Origin: Mangrovivirga halotolerans
GTDB taxonomy: Bacteria > Bacteroidota > Bacteroidia > Cytophagales > Cyclobacteriaceae
Assembly (NCBI RefSeq): GCF_026241165.1
Contig: NZ_JAPFQN010000005.1
Span: 62,001-126,000, forward strand
DNA: 64,000 bases
Direction of reading: 5' to 3'
Shown: positions 55,955 through 64,000 of the stretch, piece after piece
How the letters are laid out: each line of letters starts with the position of its first letter
How positions within the stretch are numbered: position 1 is the stretch's first letter
Made by a program: the position numbers and the translations under genes
Notes under the pieces: generated by a model
Told to the model about the DNA's origin: nothing
Databases searched by the model: none
What the model saw: only the letters and a program-made list of their open reading frames with translations

Positions 55955-56779
55955 CTACTTTGGAAATAAGAATATCAGAACTGCTCTTCCTCCCAGATCT
56001 GCTCTTGCACCGTCGGGAGCATCCAGATTAAATCTAGGGCCGATTACAAGTTGAAATTTTTGTTTGCCCAATGCACTTACTGCACTAAAAGTCGGGTTTA
56101 ACCATATAGTAGACTGATTTGATTCCCAGTTCTGTGTCCATTCAATATTTGCACCAAGTCCTGCACCGGTTTTCCAGTTGTAGATAATAAAGGGCTGCAG
56201 AAACATTTGATTTATATCAGGCTTGTTTTCATCACTCGAAACAGACCATATTTGATTTATTAAACCACCGATAGTCCAGCCATTGGTCTGAGTTAAAGCC
56301 ACTGCTGTAGGACCGACACCGAATTGATCAGCGGTGAGATAATCATTTGATCCGATTGGTAATAGAAATACTGGTCCGACACCCCAGGTTAATTTTTCTG
56401 AATTGCTGGGAGAAAAAAATGCAGATACAACTGCATCACTAAGGCCGCTTTGCTTACTACCGGGTTCGGTTATGTTATATTGTGTAACTATTGGAAAGAT
56501 ATATCTGGTTATTAGATTTAAATTGTCAGATAACTTGATTGGGACAACAGGCTGAATATTTAATGTGTTTCTTGTGCCTTCCAGATCACCGATTCCAAAA
56601 TCGGTATTATTCTGAAATGGGATGGAAATTAAAGAGGCTATGGGATTAGCCAATTTTTTTGCTAGTTCTTCTGCTTCAGATTCAGACTTTTCATCAATTA
56701 ATTCTTCTTCCTGAGAATACGTCAATATAGATGTCAATGAAAGAAAAAGAATAAAAATGTGTTGTGTAGATATCCTCAT
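55955..56779 (-). CDS. Outer-membrane transporter-like protein
   Basis: 274 aa with a signal peptide ending near TYSQEE and an acidic stretch. The barrel-like segments (LANPIASLISIPFQNNTDFGIG, PIKLSDNLNLITRYIFPIV, VGPVFLLPIGSNDYLTAD) resemble proteins annotated as transporter or neuromedin-U-like in marine Bacteroidota. Function unknown. It follows the broken DUF3604 gene closely and could share its transcript. Confidence 0.72.
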   Translation of the reverse strand: MRISTQHIFILFLSLTSILTYSQEEELIDEKSESEAEELAKKLANPIASLISIPFQNNTDFGIGDLEGTRNTLNIQPVVPIKLSDNLNLITRYIFPIVTQYNITEPGSKQSGLSDAVVSAFFSPSNSEKLTWGVGPVFLLPIGSNDYLTADQFGVGPTAVALTQTNGWTIGGLINQIWSVSSDENKPDINQMFLQPFIIYNWKTGAGLGANIEWTQNWESNQSTIWLNPTFSAVSALGKQKFQLVIGPRFNLDAPDGARADLGGRAVLIFLFPK

Positions 56780-56789
56780 AACTTAAGTT

Positions 56790-58680
56790 TTATTGGTTTG
56801 GATTATACCAGATCGGAGAGCTATACACTCTTTCCTGAATAGTTTCCGGATGATTGGTTTCTTTAACATCTATTCCAAGTTCTATCGCATCAAGTAAAGA
56901 GTATCTCGGCGTAGGGATCTCTAATACCCGAACATAATAGAAGGCATTTTGTGATGGGTTGAAATCCGGATCAGTCCAGACTACTTTCAATTCTGCGTCA
57001 CCAATCGTATTGGTATATTTTCCAGTAGCAAGATCAACGGTATTTCCCACTGGTACACTACCATCGCTACGATCGTCTGAAAGGGCAATAGACTTTTTCA
57101 TTTGTGCTTCCGTCAGCTTCAAGCCATCCTTTTACTACCTGAATTCTGTCCAGATTAGCAGCATTTGGATCTTTGATAGCAGAGATCATGAAGGTTGGTG
57201 CTTTTTCTCCATTTTGATTCAGGTCACCACCCATGGGTACACCTTTATCATACCCGGTTTCAACCATATTGTTCCCCAGGTCATCATTTGAAAAATCAAA
57301 CCCTCCGAAAAAGCGAAGTGTTATTCTTGGTCCAGTAGTAGCATATACTTCTTTTCTCTGGAATGCATCGACAATGCTTTGTCGGGTATTGCTTTCAGCC
57401 CATGCTGCAACCCAGCCGGCAGCACCCATATCCCAGCCTTTTGATGATCCGATACCAGTTGGATGCGGTCTTTTCGAAGGTGTTGCATCGTGCTGACCCT
57501 TACCAGCAAAATTTGTTTCTTCTATTGATGACATTCCGGTATGAGAATCCGAACTTCCTATTAATCCAATTTTGTAGGGATTTATGCCTAGCTTTTGTTC
57601 CAATTCCAGACCACGTTTTAAGCCGGAACGTACATAATCGGCTTCAGTAGGTTTAGACCTGGTGCCATCTGGCGTTAAAGCAAAATCATACGTTTCAAAA
57701 TCAGCAAATTCATCATTTGGGGACAGGGCAGGGTGGGTTTCGGAATCACCTTTGATTTGGGTGATTTCAACATTCCGCTCCCACTTCATACGGCTTTCAG
57801 CATATTCCCTGTCTATTGGTTCTCCATTCAGCCGAGTCTCAGGAAACATCAATCCCAGACTGATATTCGGATTATGTGGAATGGCGACAAACTCTGCGCC
57901 AGTACGACTACTGGTTTCTTCGAGCCATGTCCATAGGTCTTCAGGATTATCACTACTTAATGCACTATAGGGTAAAAACTGATCGGCAACATCTTTACCT
58001 TGTGGCATAAAAACTACCCGATGTAGATTAGCCCCGCTATTGTTAGATGACCATTCCCAACCAATTAAAGTAGTGAAGGTTCCCGGATCATTGTGTGCTT
58101 CTGCTGTTTCAACATACCGCGCCCAGGCTTCTTTGCGGTTTTCTCCACCAAGATCATTAATTAAATCTTTACTTCCCAGATTGGCCTCATTAGGCTGGTC
58201 AAAAGCTGCGAAGTTCAAAATATCATAGATTTTTTGAAGTCCTTTCTCGTCAGTTTTATCTGGTGCGATTTTCAAAAAGGCCTGACCTGATTTGGAATCA
58301 GAAATTCCCGGGGTATTCTCATACATTAATGGAATTGCACCAAGTAATTCTGCATGATCAGCAATGACAAGAAAGTCCAGTGGTTCAGTCAATTTCATTG
58401 GTCTTCCCGTAGTCGGACTTTCTACTTCTTCTCCCTTTGCGAAACGATAGGCAGTTTCGGGAGTGGAGTTTGGTGTTCCAAATAAGTACACATCAAAGGA
58501 ATTACCAGTATGATTATGTGTATCACCCCAGTATACATTCTTTAATGGATTTGATTTGATTTCGTTATCAACTGATATTTCCTCAGTTGCTTCGGTTGAT
58601 TCTTCTTGTTCTTCAGTTCCAGAGCATGAATTCAAAATTAGGAGAATAGCGAAAATATAATAGTAACTGATTGTTTTCAT
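56790..58680 (-). pseudogene. DUF3604 hydrolase, frameshifted near its C-terminus
   Basis: The main frame (57067-58680, 537 aa) starts with a lipoprotein signal (LLILNSCSG), has GDTHNHT, IADHAE and GSSDSHTG metal-ligand-like motifs of a PHP-type fold, then breaks with EKVYCPFRRS. The next frame (56790-57122) supplies the missing C-terminus (IALSDDRSDGS ... SSPIWYNP). Comparison with the intact neighbour (58710-60584) shows five bases missing after the GTC TAT codons near 57085-57090, where the neighbour has one further codon before ALSD. So one small deletion has removed the last about 100 residues from the frame. This could be a real mutation or a sequencing error. Confidence 0.8.
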
Positions 58681-58709
58681 AGACTGTATTCCTTAAGATG
58701 TATCAAATG

Positions 58710-60584
58710 TTATTTTGACGGGGTATACCAGATCGGGCTTGTCCAGGCTCTTTCCTGAATGCTTACCGGCAGATCTTCACGGGGCTCTACACCCATCCGT
58801 TTGGCATCATAAGTACTCCATCGAGGTGTAGGTATCTGGATAACTCTTGCATAATAATATGCATACTGAGTTGGATCAAAATCAGGATCTTTCCACACTG
58901 TTGAGAGTTCAGTATCGCCGATATCATTAGTGTAGCTAGCTTCCTTCGCATTAACAGTATTGCCTACCTCAGGTGCATTCCCTTTATTATCAACTTGTCG
59001 ATTGTCAGAGAGAGCTACGTTATATATTTTTTCCACAGTATTCCCATTTAAATCAACCCAGCCTTTTATGATTTGTATGCGATCAAGATTAGCTCCATCT
59101 GCTTCTTTTATTGCTTGAATTAAAAACACGGGTGATTGTCCTTCAGAGGCACTCTTTAAATCACTTCCCATTGGCACTCCATTTGAATAAGCTTGCTCAA
59201 GCCAGTCATTATTATTTAGTATTTCATCATTAAAATCATATCCTCCAAAAAACCGCACTTTCATTCGTGGGCCTGAAGTAGCATAGGTTTCTTTGTTTTT
59301 GAAAGCTTCGAATATTGCTTCACGAGTATTAGATTTTGCCCAGACAGCAGCCACACCACCGCTACTGAATTCTCGAACTTGTTTCGCAGCTGCGTCACTT
59401 ACTCCGGGAGGTCCTTCAAGTCGATGTTTAGGGTCATTTTCAAACCCGAATTTACCTGTATAGTTATCTTCCTCTATCGATGAGGCAGAATTATGGGTGT
59501 CTGAATCTCCAATAAAACCATATTTAAATGGATTTCCTTTTCCTTCTTTTTGATATTTCAATCCACGGGTTAGTGCTTCACGCATATAACCACCCTTTTT
59601 ATTCTTTGGTGGTGTTGCTGTTGAGGCGAGTGTATAATCCCAAAGCTCAAAAGATGCAAATTCGTCTTTAGGAGAAAGTGCAGGGTGAGTTTCAGAGGTG
59701 CCTTTGATCTGTGTTATTTCATAAACTGGTTCATTACGCATTCTTGTTTCAGAATAGACCTTATTAATTTGACTTCCTCCATATGATTCACCGTTCGGAA
59801 ACATTAACCCATCACTTGCATTACCATTATGAGGAATTGCCATAACCTCATTACCTTGCTGACGTTGATTATCCATCCATTCCCATAACTTTTCAGGTTC
59901 ATCTGAATCAATAGCAGAAAAAGGAAGCTTAGGCACATTGTCAGTATCCTTAAATACGACTATCCTGTGAAGGTTTCTCCAATCAGGATTAGAAGTCCAT
60001 TCATACCCGGCAAAAGTGGTAAATTCACCAGGAACATAATGGTCATCGGCAATATTTACAATTTTGGTCCATACATTTTGCTGAAGCTCAGGGTCACCTA
60101 ATATGCTGTCATTTCTACGATTAGAGATATCATCAAGGATTTTTGTGTAAGCATCAAAAGATTTTTTCGGATCATCACCGGTAATATCTTTTGCGAGGGG
60201 ATGTTTATTCGCCGGGCTTTCAGAATTTTCCATCATGGGAAGAGAACCCATAAACTCAGAGTGGTCCGAAACTACATACCAGTCTAAAGGAACTTTTATC
60301 TGTAGTGGAGTTCCATCACCACCGCCTGGAATGGACTCTCCCTTAGCCCATCGATAGGCACCGTCAGGATCGGTAGCTGCTCCATTAATGAATGCGTCGA
60401 ACGACCACCTCGTATGAATATGAAGGTTGCCAAAATAAACATTCTTTAATGGATTTGATTTGATTTCGTTATCAACTGATGTTTCCTCAGTTGTTTCGGT
60501 TGTTTCTTCGTTTTCCTTATTATCTGAACAGGAAACAAGAAATACGAATATCATCACAATAAGGTAATAACTTATAGCCTTCAT
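58710..60584 (-). CDS. DUF3604 family lipoprotein hydrolase (intact paralogue)
   Basis: 624 aa. Lipoprotein signal (FVFLVSCSD), then an acidic linker and the DUF3604 domain: VYFGNLHIHTRWSFDAF, VVSDHSEFMGSLPM and IGDSDTHNSASS, which read as HxH, DH and DxH metal ligands of a PHP-like hydrolase. DUF3604 proteins often lie next to sulfatases, as here. The substrate is unknown. The 5' end is almost identical to that of the neighbouring copy (42 identical bases at 60439-60480 and 58535-58576), although the rest of the proteins have clearly diverged. The gene starts 322 nt after the sulfatase stop. Confidence 0.85.
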   Translation of the reverse strand: MKAISYYLIVMIFVFLVSCSDNKENEETTETTEETSVDNEIKSNPLKNVYFGNLHIHTRWSFDAFINGAATDPDGAYRWAKGESIPGGGDGTPLQIKVPLDWYVVSDHSEFMGSLPMMENSESPANKHPLAKDITGDDPKKSFDAYTKILDDISNRRNDSILGDPELQQNVWTKIVNIADDHYVPGEFTTFAGYEWTSNPDWRNLHRIVVFKDTDNVPKLPFSAIDSDEPEKLWEWMDNQRQQGNEVMAIPHNGNASDGLMFPNGESYGGSQINKVYSETRMRNEPVYEITQIKGTSETHPALSPKDEFASFELWDYTLASTATPPKNKKGGYMREALTRGLKYQKEGKGNPFKYGFIGDSDTHNSASSIEEDNYTGKFGFENDPKHRLEGPPGVSDAAAKQVREFSSGGVAAVWAKSNTREAIFEAFKNKETYATSGPRMKVRFFGGYDFNDEILNNNDWLEQAYSNGVPMGSDLKSASEGQSPVFLIQAIKEADGANLDRIQIIKGWVDLNGNTVEKIYNVALSDNRQVDNKGNAPEVGNTVNAKEASYTNDIGDTELSTVWKDPDFDPTQYAYYYARVIQIPTPRWSTYDAKRMGVEPREDLPVSIQERAWTSPIWYTPSK

Positions 60585-60906
60585 AGATCGAGTGTTTTGT
60601 AATTGATTTAATTTATATCCAGGTTTTGATAGTGGATAAGAATCAAAACTTGAATCAAATACTATTATATAAGTTAATGCATTTATTTTTATACTTAAAA
60701 TAAAACCATCATCACCTTACTGTTTAGGGTATATGTTGTTAAGGTTTCTCACAAGTAACACGAAGACGTTATAAGATTAATAAAGAAATAACTGCATTGG
60801 TATTAATTACACAATGCAGTTTTTATCAAATATTTAATAACTATCTAAATCAAGAATAGTGGTTCAATCCTAATAACTATGGAAAACATTCCTAACCTGA
60901 TTTTAT
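60585..60906. other. Intergenic region, 322 nt, between sulfatase and DUF3604 genes
   Basis: AT-rich. It contains one 10-bp hairpin (60790-60821, listed separately) and no convincing open frame. It probably holds a promoter for the DUF3604 genes, none of which could be fixed by eye. Confidence 0.55.
60790..60825. terminator. Hairpin with T-tract downstream of the sulfatase gene
   Basis: AACTGCATTG (60790-60799) pairs perfectly with CAATGCAGTT (60812-60821), a 10-bp stem with a 12-nt loop. The good T-run (TTTTTATC) is on the + strand, where no gene ends. In the minus direction, where the sulfatase does end, the tail is a weaker TTATTTCTTTA. It is still the best candidate for separating the sulfatase from the DUF3604 genes. 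Confidence 0.45.
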
Positions 60907-62478
60907 TTACTGTTTTGCTTTTTTTATAAATTCATCAACAACATTAGACATATCAAATGATTTACCTCCCTGAACAGGTGGATACTCTTTCAGTGTCTGT
61001 AAATGTTTGCCCATGAGCTCACCCATCGGTTGAATCAGCCAGGATACTTTTTGCATCAGGTGACCATAGGAGTCGGTGTTATCATAACTTTCATACGGGT
61101 CCATTCGAATATTGAAAACCAGGGGAACTGTTCGTGGCTCAAGATTAGCGTAGTAATCTTCTTTTGTTGAGAAATGGAATTTCCAGGGCCCCATTCTCAC
61201 GGCCGTCAGCTTACTTTCATAGTAATGGAAAATATGATTTCTGGCTGATTTATCAGTTTTTCCCATCCAGTAATCCAGGTTATTTACACCATCAATATAT
61301 TGATTTTTCTCCTTCATCATTTTTTCAGCTACATCATCTACTCCGGCAGCCGCAGCCAGGGTTGTAAACAGATCCTGATGACTTTGAATTCCATTAAGTT
61401 GAGTTCGAGCAGGTATTTTGCCTGGCCATCTTACCATACAAGGTACCCGGACTCCACCTTCATAGGTTGTCATTTTTTCACCCCGGAACGGTGTAGTACC
61501 TCCATGTGGCCATGAAGCATGTTCCGGTCCGTTATCTGTTGAATAAAGAATAATGGTATTCTCTAAAAGCCCCATTTCTTCTAACTGATCCAGTACATAG
61601 CCTATATCTGAATCATGTTGTAACATTCCCGCTCCATAATAATCTGCTTCACTGGTGTATTTTTCTACTTTATTAAGCCATTTATCTTCTATTCTGGTAT
61701 ATAAGTGCATTCTACTTGTATTCAACCAGACAAAGAATGGTTCATCGTCCTCTTTAGATCTTTTAATGAAATCCAGTGCTTTAGGAATCACTTCTTCCCG
61801 GTCAAAATTTTTCATTCGTTCCTGGGTTAAGGGACCAGTATCTGTTATGCGTTGTTTACCAACTTCACCGAAACGCGGGTCAGATGTATCATCATATTCG
61901 TCTGTGGCAAAAGAATGGATTACACCTCTTGTTCCGAATTTCTTTTCATATTCTTCCAAAGAACCTTCATAAGCCCTGGCAAAATTCTGGTAGTCTCTTT
62001 GTTCTGCTTCTTCTTGAGTATTCAGGTGATATAGATTACCAAAAAACTCTTCGAATCCATGTACTGTGGGAAGATGCTCATTTCTGTCCCCCAGGTGATT
62101 CTTACCGAAGTGTCCTGTGCTGTAACCTTCTGCCAGAAGAACTTCTGCCAGGCTTGGAGATTCTTTCTGGAGACCCAGGGCATCACCAGGTTGTCCTACA
62201 GTAGTCATTCCTGATCGAATAGGGTATTGGCCTGTAATGAAAGCCGCTCTTCCCGCAGTACAGGATGGCTGGGCGTAATGATCAGTAAAAATAATCCCCT
62301 CTAAACCGATCCGATCGATATTTGGTGTTCGGTAAGCCATCACTCCATGCTCATAAGCACTGAGATTAGACCAGCCGATATCATCTCCCCAAATAACCAG
62401 GATATTGGGTTTATCCTGACTATGTGCAATAGTAGTACACATAATCAACATGACGAATAGATAATGTTTGATTTGCAT
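60907..62478 (-). CDS. Arylsulfatase (S1 family) with a CxAGR formylglycine motif
   Basis: 523 aa. Signal peptide (MCTTIAHSQ) then the sulfatase start [16 protein letters not shown] with metal-binding DD. The activation motif is C73-T-A-G-R77, the C-x-A-x-R variant of the C-x-P-S-R formylglycine site, still modifiable in known enzymes. Further conserved segments are [10 protein letters not shown] and [15 protein letters not shown]. It cleaves a sulfate ester in the periplasm. The maturase gene is not in this window. The end of a second sulfatase lies upstream, with one outer-membrane gene between. Confidence 0.92.
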   Translation of the reverse strand: MQIKHYLFVMLIMCTTIAHSQDKPNILVIWGDDIGWSNLSAYEHGVMAYRTPNIDRIGLEGIIFTDHYAQPSCTAGRAAFITGQYPIRSGMTTVGQPGDALGLQKESPSLAEVLLAEGYSTGHFGKNHLGDRNEHLPTVHGFEEFFGNLYHLNTQEEAEQRDYQNFARAYEGSLEEYEKKFGTRGVIHSFATDEYDDTSDPRFGEVGKQRITDTGPLTQERMKNFDREEVIPKALDFIKRSKEDDEPFFVWLNTSRMHLYTRIEDKWLNKVEKYTSEADYYGAGMLQHDSDIGYVLDQLEEMGLLENTIILYSTDNGPEHASWPHGGTTPFRGEKMTTYEGGVRVPCMVRWPGKIPARTQLNGIQSHQDLFTTLAAAAGVDDVAEKMMKEKNQYIDGVNNLDYWMGKTDKSARNHIFHYYESKLTAVRMGPWKFHFSTKEDYYANLEPRTVPLVFNIRMDPYESYDNTDSYGHLMQKVSWLIQPMGELMGKHLQTLKEYPPVQGGKSFDMSNVVDEFIKKAKQ

Positions 62479-62632
62479 AACGGTGTTTATATTGGTTTAT
62501 AATTGATTTAATAATCTTCCTTTAATAGCATCCCCAGAGGAATTCAATAAACATATTTTTTATTAAACCCAGCAAAAGTTTATATTAAAAGAATTAATTA
62601 TCACTATTAACTGTTTCGAGTATATATTGTTT

Positions 62633-63646
62633 TTAAAATCCAATAAATCGGTAATTTAAGTTTAACATAAACTGGCTTCTCTTACCAAACACGCCTAATT
62701 CAGTTCTAAGTATCCAACGCTTATTGAATTGATATTGTGCTCCGAAAATCAGATTCATAGGTTTGGCTACTTTTTTATCCAGTTTATAATTTATGATAGC
62801 ATTATCCGGATCTATTCCATTACTTATATCCTCTAGTTTATCGATGATTTGATTAGCGACTAGTCTTTGTGCAGGTGGGAGGGTAGAAGCCCAGTCTCTT
62901 AAGTTATCAATGGTTTGTCCACTGCCTGCATTTGGAAAAACATTTTGCAAGGGAATACTACCTTCGGTATCACTTTTAATAATTTGATAGAAAGCGCCGG
63001 CCCATATTGCCAGGTTGCTCTGTGGGTTGTTGGCGTTAAAAAACGTATGACCTAACCGCAAACTTCCATTATATGCCGGTACAGGCTCCACAACCACCTC
63101 TACATCTGCCCAGTTATAGTTATTGTCCCAGGCCAGCCAGACAGGTCCTAAGGATCCGGCTAAAGTAACTCCCAAACCAAAAGAAGATGCATTAAATCTT
63201 TGTGAGGTTCTAAGACCAATTGGATCTAGTAGCGTGACTTCCGTTTGCGTAGTGCCACCACCAATGATCGCATATACATTCATAAATGGAAAGATCCAGA
63301 TGTCAGGTCGTATCGTATAGGCATTAGTTGTAGCAACAGTGGGTGCAAAAACAATAAAATCACTCATGTCGACTAATTCACTATCGTTAAAGCCTAATAA
63401 AGTACTTTCGATTGAAATTTCCTGTGTCTGAGTAAAGTAAACACCACTTATTCCATAAGCATATTGAATATCATAGCCTCTTTTATACGCCTGTTTCCCA
63501 AATATTGGTAAAATTCGATCGTAATCCATTTGTTCCAGGCTATCGAAATAGGCGTTATAGATATCATTATCAAATTTTCGAACGGATTGACCTGATAAAG
63601 ATAGTGTGCATGGTAAAAAGAATAAAAAGAATAGTATCCGATCCAT
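62633..63646 (-). CDS. Outer-membrane beta-barrel protein of unknown function
   Basis: About 337 aa from the ATG at 63646, which starts a clean signal peptide (MDRILFFLFFLPCTLSLSGQ). The longer start at 63676 would lie inside a terminator hairpin. The mature part has alternating strands (GYDIQYAYGISGVYFTQTQE, FGLGVTLAGSLGPVWLAWD, NLIFGAQYQFNKRWILRTELGV) and ends in GF. Placed between two sulfatase genes it may help take up or release their substrate or product; this is inferred. Confidence 0.75.
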   Translation of the reverse strand: MDRILFFLFFLPCTLSLSGQSVRKFDNDIYNAYFDSLEQMDYDRILPIFGKQAYKRGYDIQYAYGISGVYFTQTQEISIESTLLGFNDSELVDMSDFIVFAPTVATTNAYTIRPDIWIFPFMNVYAIIGGGTTQTEVTLLDPIGLRTSQRFNASSFGLGVTLAGSLGPVWLAWDNNYNWADVEVVVEPVPAYNGSLRLGHTFFNANNPQSNLAIWAGAFYQIIKSDTEGSIPLQNVFPNAGSGQTIDNLRDWASTLPPAQRLVANQIIDKLEDISNGIDPDNAIINYKLDKKVAKPMNLIFGAQYQFNKRWILRTELGVFGKRSQFMLNLNYRFIGF

Positions 63647-63656
63647 ATTAAAAATA

Positions 63657-63683
63657 GAGGGATTTGAGTCTATCAAATCCCTC
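63657..63683 (-). terminator. Intrinsic terminator at the end of the partial sulfatase gene
   Basis: A perfect 11-bp stem: GAGGGATTTGA (63657-63667) and TCAAATCCCTC (63673-63683), 5-nt loop. On the minus strand it is followed by TATTTTTAA. It starts 10 nt after the sulfatase stop and ends only 10 nt before the ATG of the barrel gene at 63646. Confidence 0.82.
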
Positions 63684-63693
63684 GTTTGTTTAT

Positions 63694-64000
63694 TTAATGA
63701 CTTCTACCCATTTCAAGTTGCTTTTGTATCGAACTTAAATTAAAAGCTCCCGGAGATTGACTTGGAGGGTATTCTTCCATCGTCTTTAAGAAATTACCTG
63801 CCATTTGTTGTATTGGTACCAGAACAAAAGCTCGTTCAAGTAACCAGTCATAATATGTATTTGAATTATGTTGTGCTTTCTCAAAAGGATCTCTTCTTAA
63901 ATTAAATACCTGGGGCACTCTTAATTCGACAAATGGTTCTACCCAGACACCGAATTTCTCGCCTCTGTTTTCCATGAAAACTACTTTCCAGTCATCATAC
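63694..64000 (-). CDS. Sulfatase, C-terminal part (runs off right edge)
   Basis: The minus-strand frame is open from the window edge to the stop at 63694, giving 101 codons of the 3' end. The segment YDDWKVVFMENRGEKFGVW, RVPQVFNLRRDPFEKA, NTYYDWLLERAFVLVP and the end EYPPSQSPGAFNLSSI matches the C-terminus of type I sulfatases, close to the form that ends in 'PPxQ'. The catalytic part is outside the window, so activity cannot be judged. It is separated from the next gene by a strong terminator. Confidence 0.85.
   Translation of the reverse strand, partial: YDDWKVVFMENRGEKFGVWVEPFVELRVPQVFNLRRDPFEKAQHNSNTYYDWLLERAFVLVPIQQMAGNFLKTMEEYPPSQSPGAFNLSSIQKQLEMGRSH

Noticed and set aside
57233-58228. 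Several plus-strand frames opposite the DUF3604 gene
   Set aside because: All are shadows of the minus-strand gene, which has clear motifs and a lipoprotein signal.
1-64000. CRISPR arrays, tRNA or rRNA genes, insertion sequences, integrase-flanked island ends
   Set aside because: No regularly spaced repeats, cloverleaf, transposase motif or att-like direct repeats were seen by eye; a covariance-model tRNA scan could still find a missed tRNA.

Overview
The window looks like the chromosome of a free-living, probably marine member of the Bacteroidota (Cytophagales-like). It is AT-rich by eye. Shine-Dalgarno motifs are mostly weak. The gene content fits: lipoproteins with short SCQ/GCK-type lipoboxes, outer-membrane barrels, membrane-anchored AraC and BTAD/TPR one-component regulators, LytTR regulation, sulfatases, and a Bacteroidota-style contractile injection system. 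No tRNA, rRNA, CRISPR array, transposase or integrase was seen.

Region 1 (1-2355): the N-terminal part of a MalT-like regulator running off the left edge, then an outer-membrane-type gene broken by an in-frame stop.

Region 2 (2514-14099): a nearly self-contained molybdenum-hydroxylase island, all on the + strand. It holds a [2Fe-2S] subunit and a Tat-exported Mo subunit (IorAB type), a ModE-like regulator without a molybdate-binding domain, and a cysteine desulfurase. An XdhC chaperone, a MocA/MobA-like nucleotidyltransferase and the cofactor genes moaD, moeB-rhodanese, moaE, moaC-mogA fusion, moaA and moeA follow, then a TauE/SafE permease. Many junctions overlap by 1-8 nt, so the cofactor genes are probably translationally coupled. 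They would make, nucleotidylate and sulfurate the cofactor for the enzyme encoded at the front of the island.

Region 3 (14230-20423): three unrecognised lipoproteins and two regulators. One regulator is a BTAD/TolB-like/TPR protein, the other a membrane-tethered AraC protein. Clear intrinsic terminators separate the units.

Region 4 (20873-48388): the most interesting part. A LytTR regulator precedes a 17-gene contractile injection system (Afp/PVC/T6SS-iv lineage) with near-zero gene spacing. The order is: unknown 101 aa, DUF4255 tube terminator, unknown 256 aa, a single sheath, two tube proteins, DUF5908, LysM adaptor, VgrG-like spike hub, PAAR tip, gp25, baseplate J-like (Afp11), Afp12-like, an 1190-aa protein with one membrane helix, a short tape-measure protein, an 1823-aa multidomain toxin candidate (DUF4157 + CHAP-like amidase + DNA/RNA non-specific nuclease-like), and the AAA+ ATPase. 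No tail-fibre gene was recognised. A membrane helix in a structural-locus protein raises the possibility of a membrane-anchored rather than released injector. A HEPN-like gene follows.

Region 5 (48400-52870): housekeeping and envelope genes: a porin, a secreted endonuclease/exonuclease/phosphatase-family protein, a 56-aa membrane protein, a 1-Cys peroxiredoxin and a PfkB sugar kinase.

Region 6 (52936-64000, all minus strand): an envelope/hydrolase cluster. It has a D15-like barrel, HupE/UreJ-like membrane protein, parvulin-like PPIase, outer-membrane protein, two tandem DUF3604 hydrolases (one frameshifted), a sulfatase, another barrel and the C-terminus of a second sulfatase running off the right edge.
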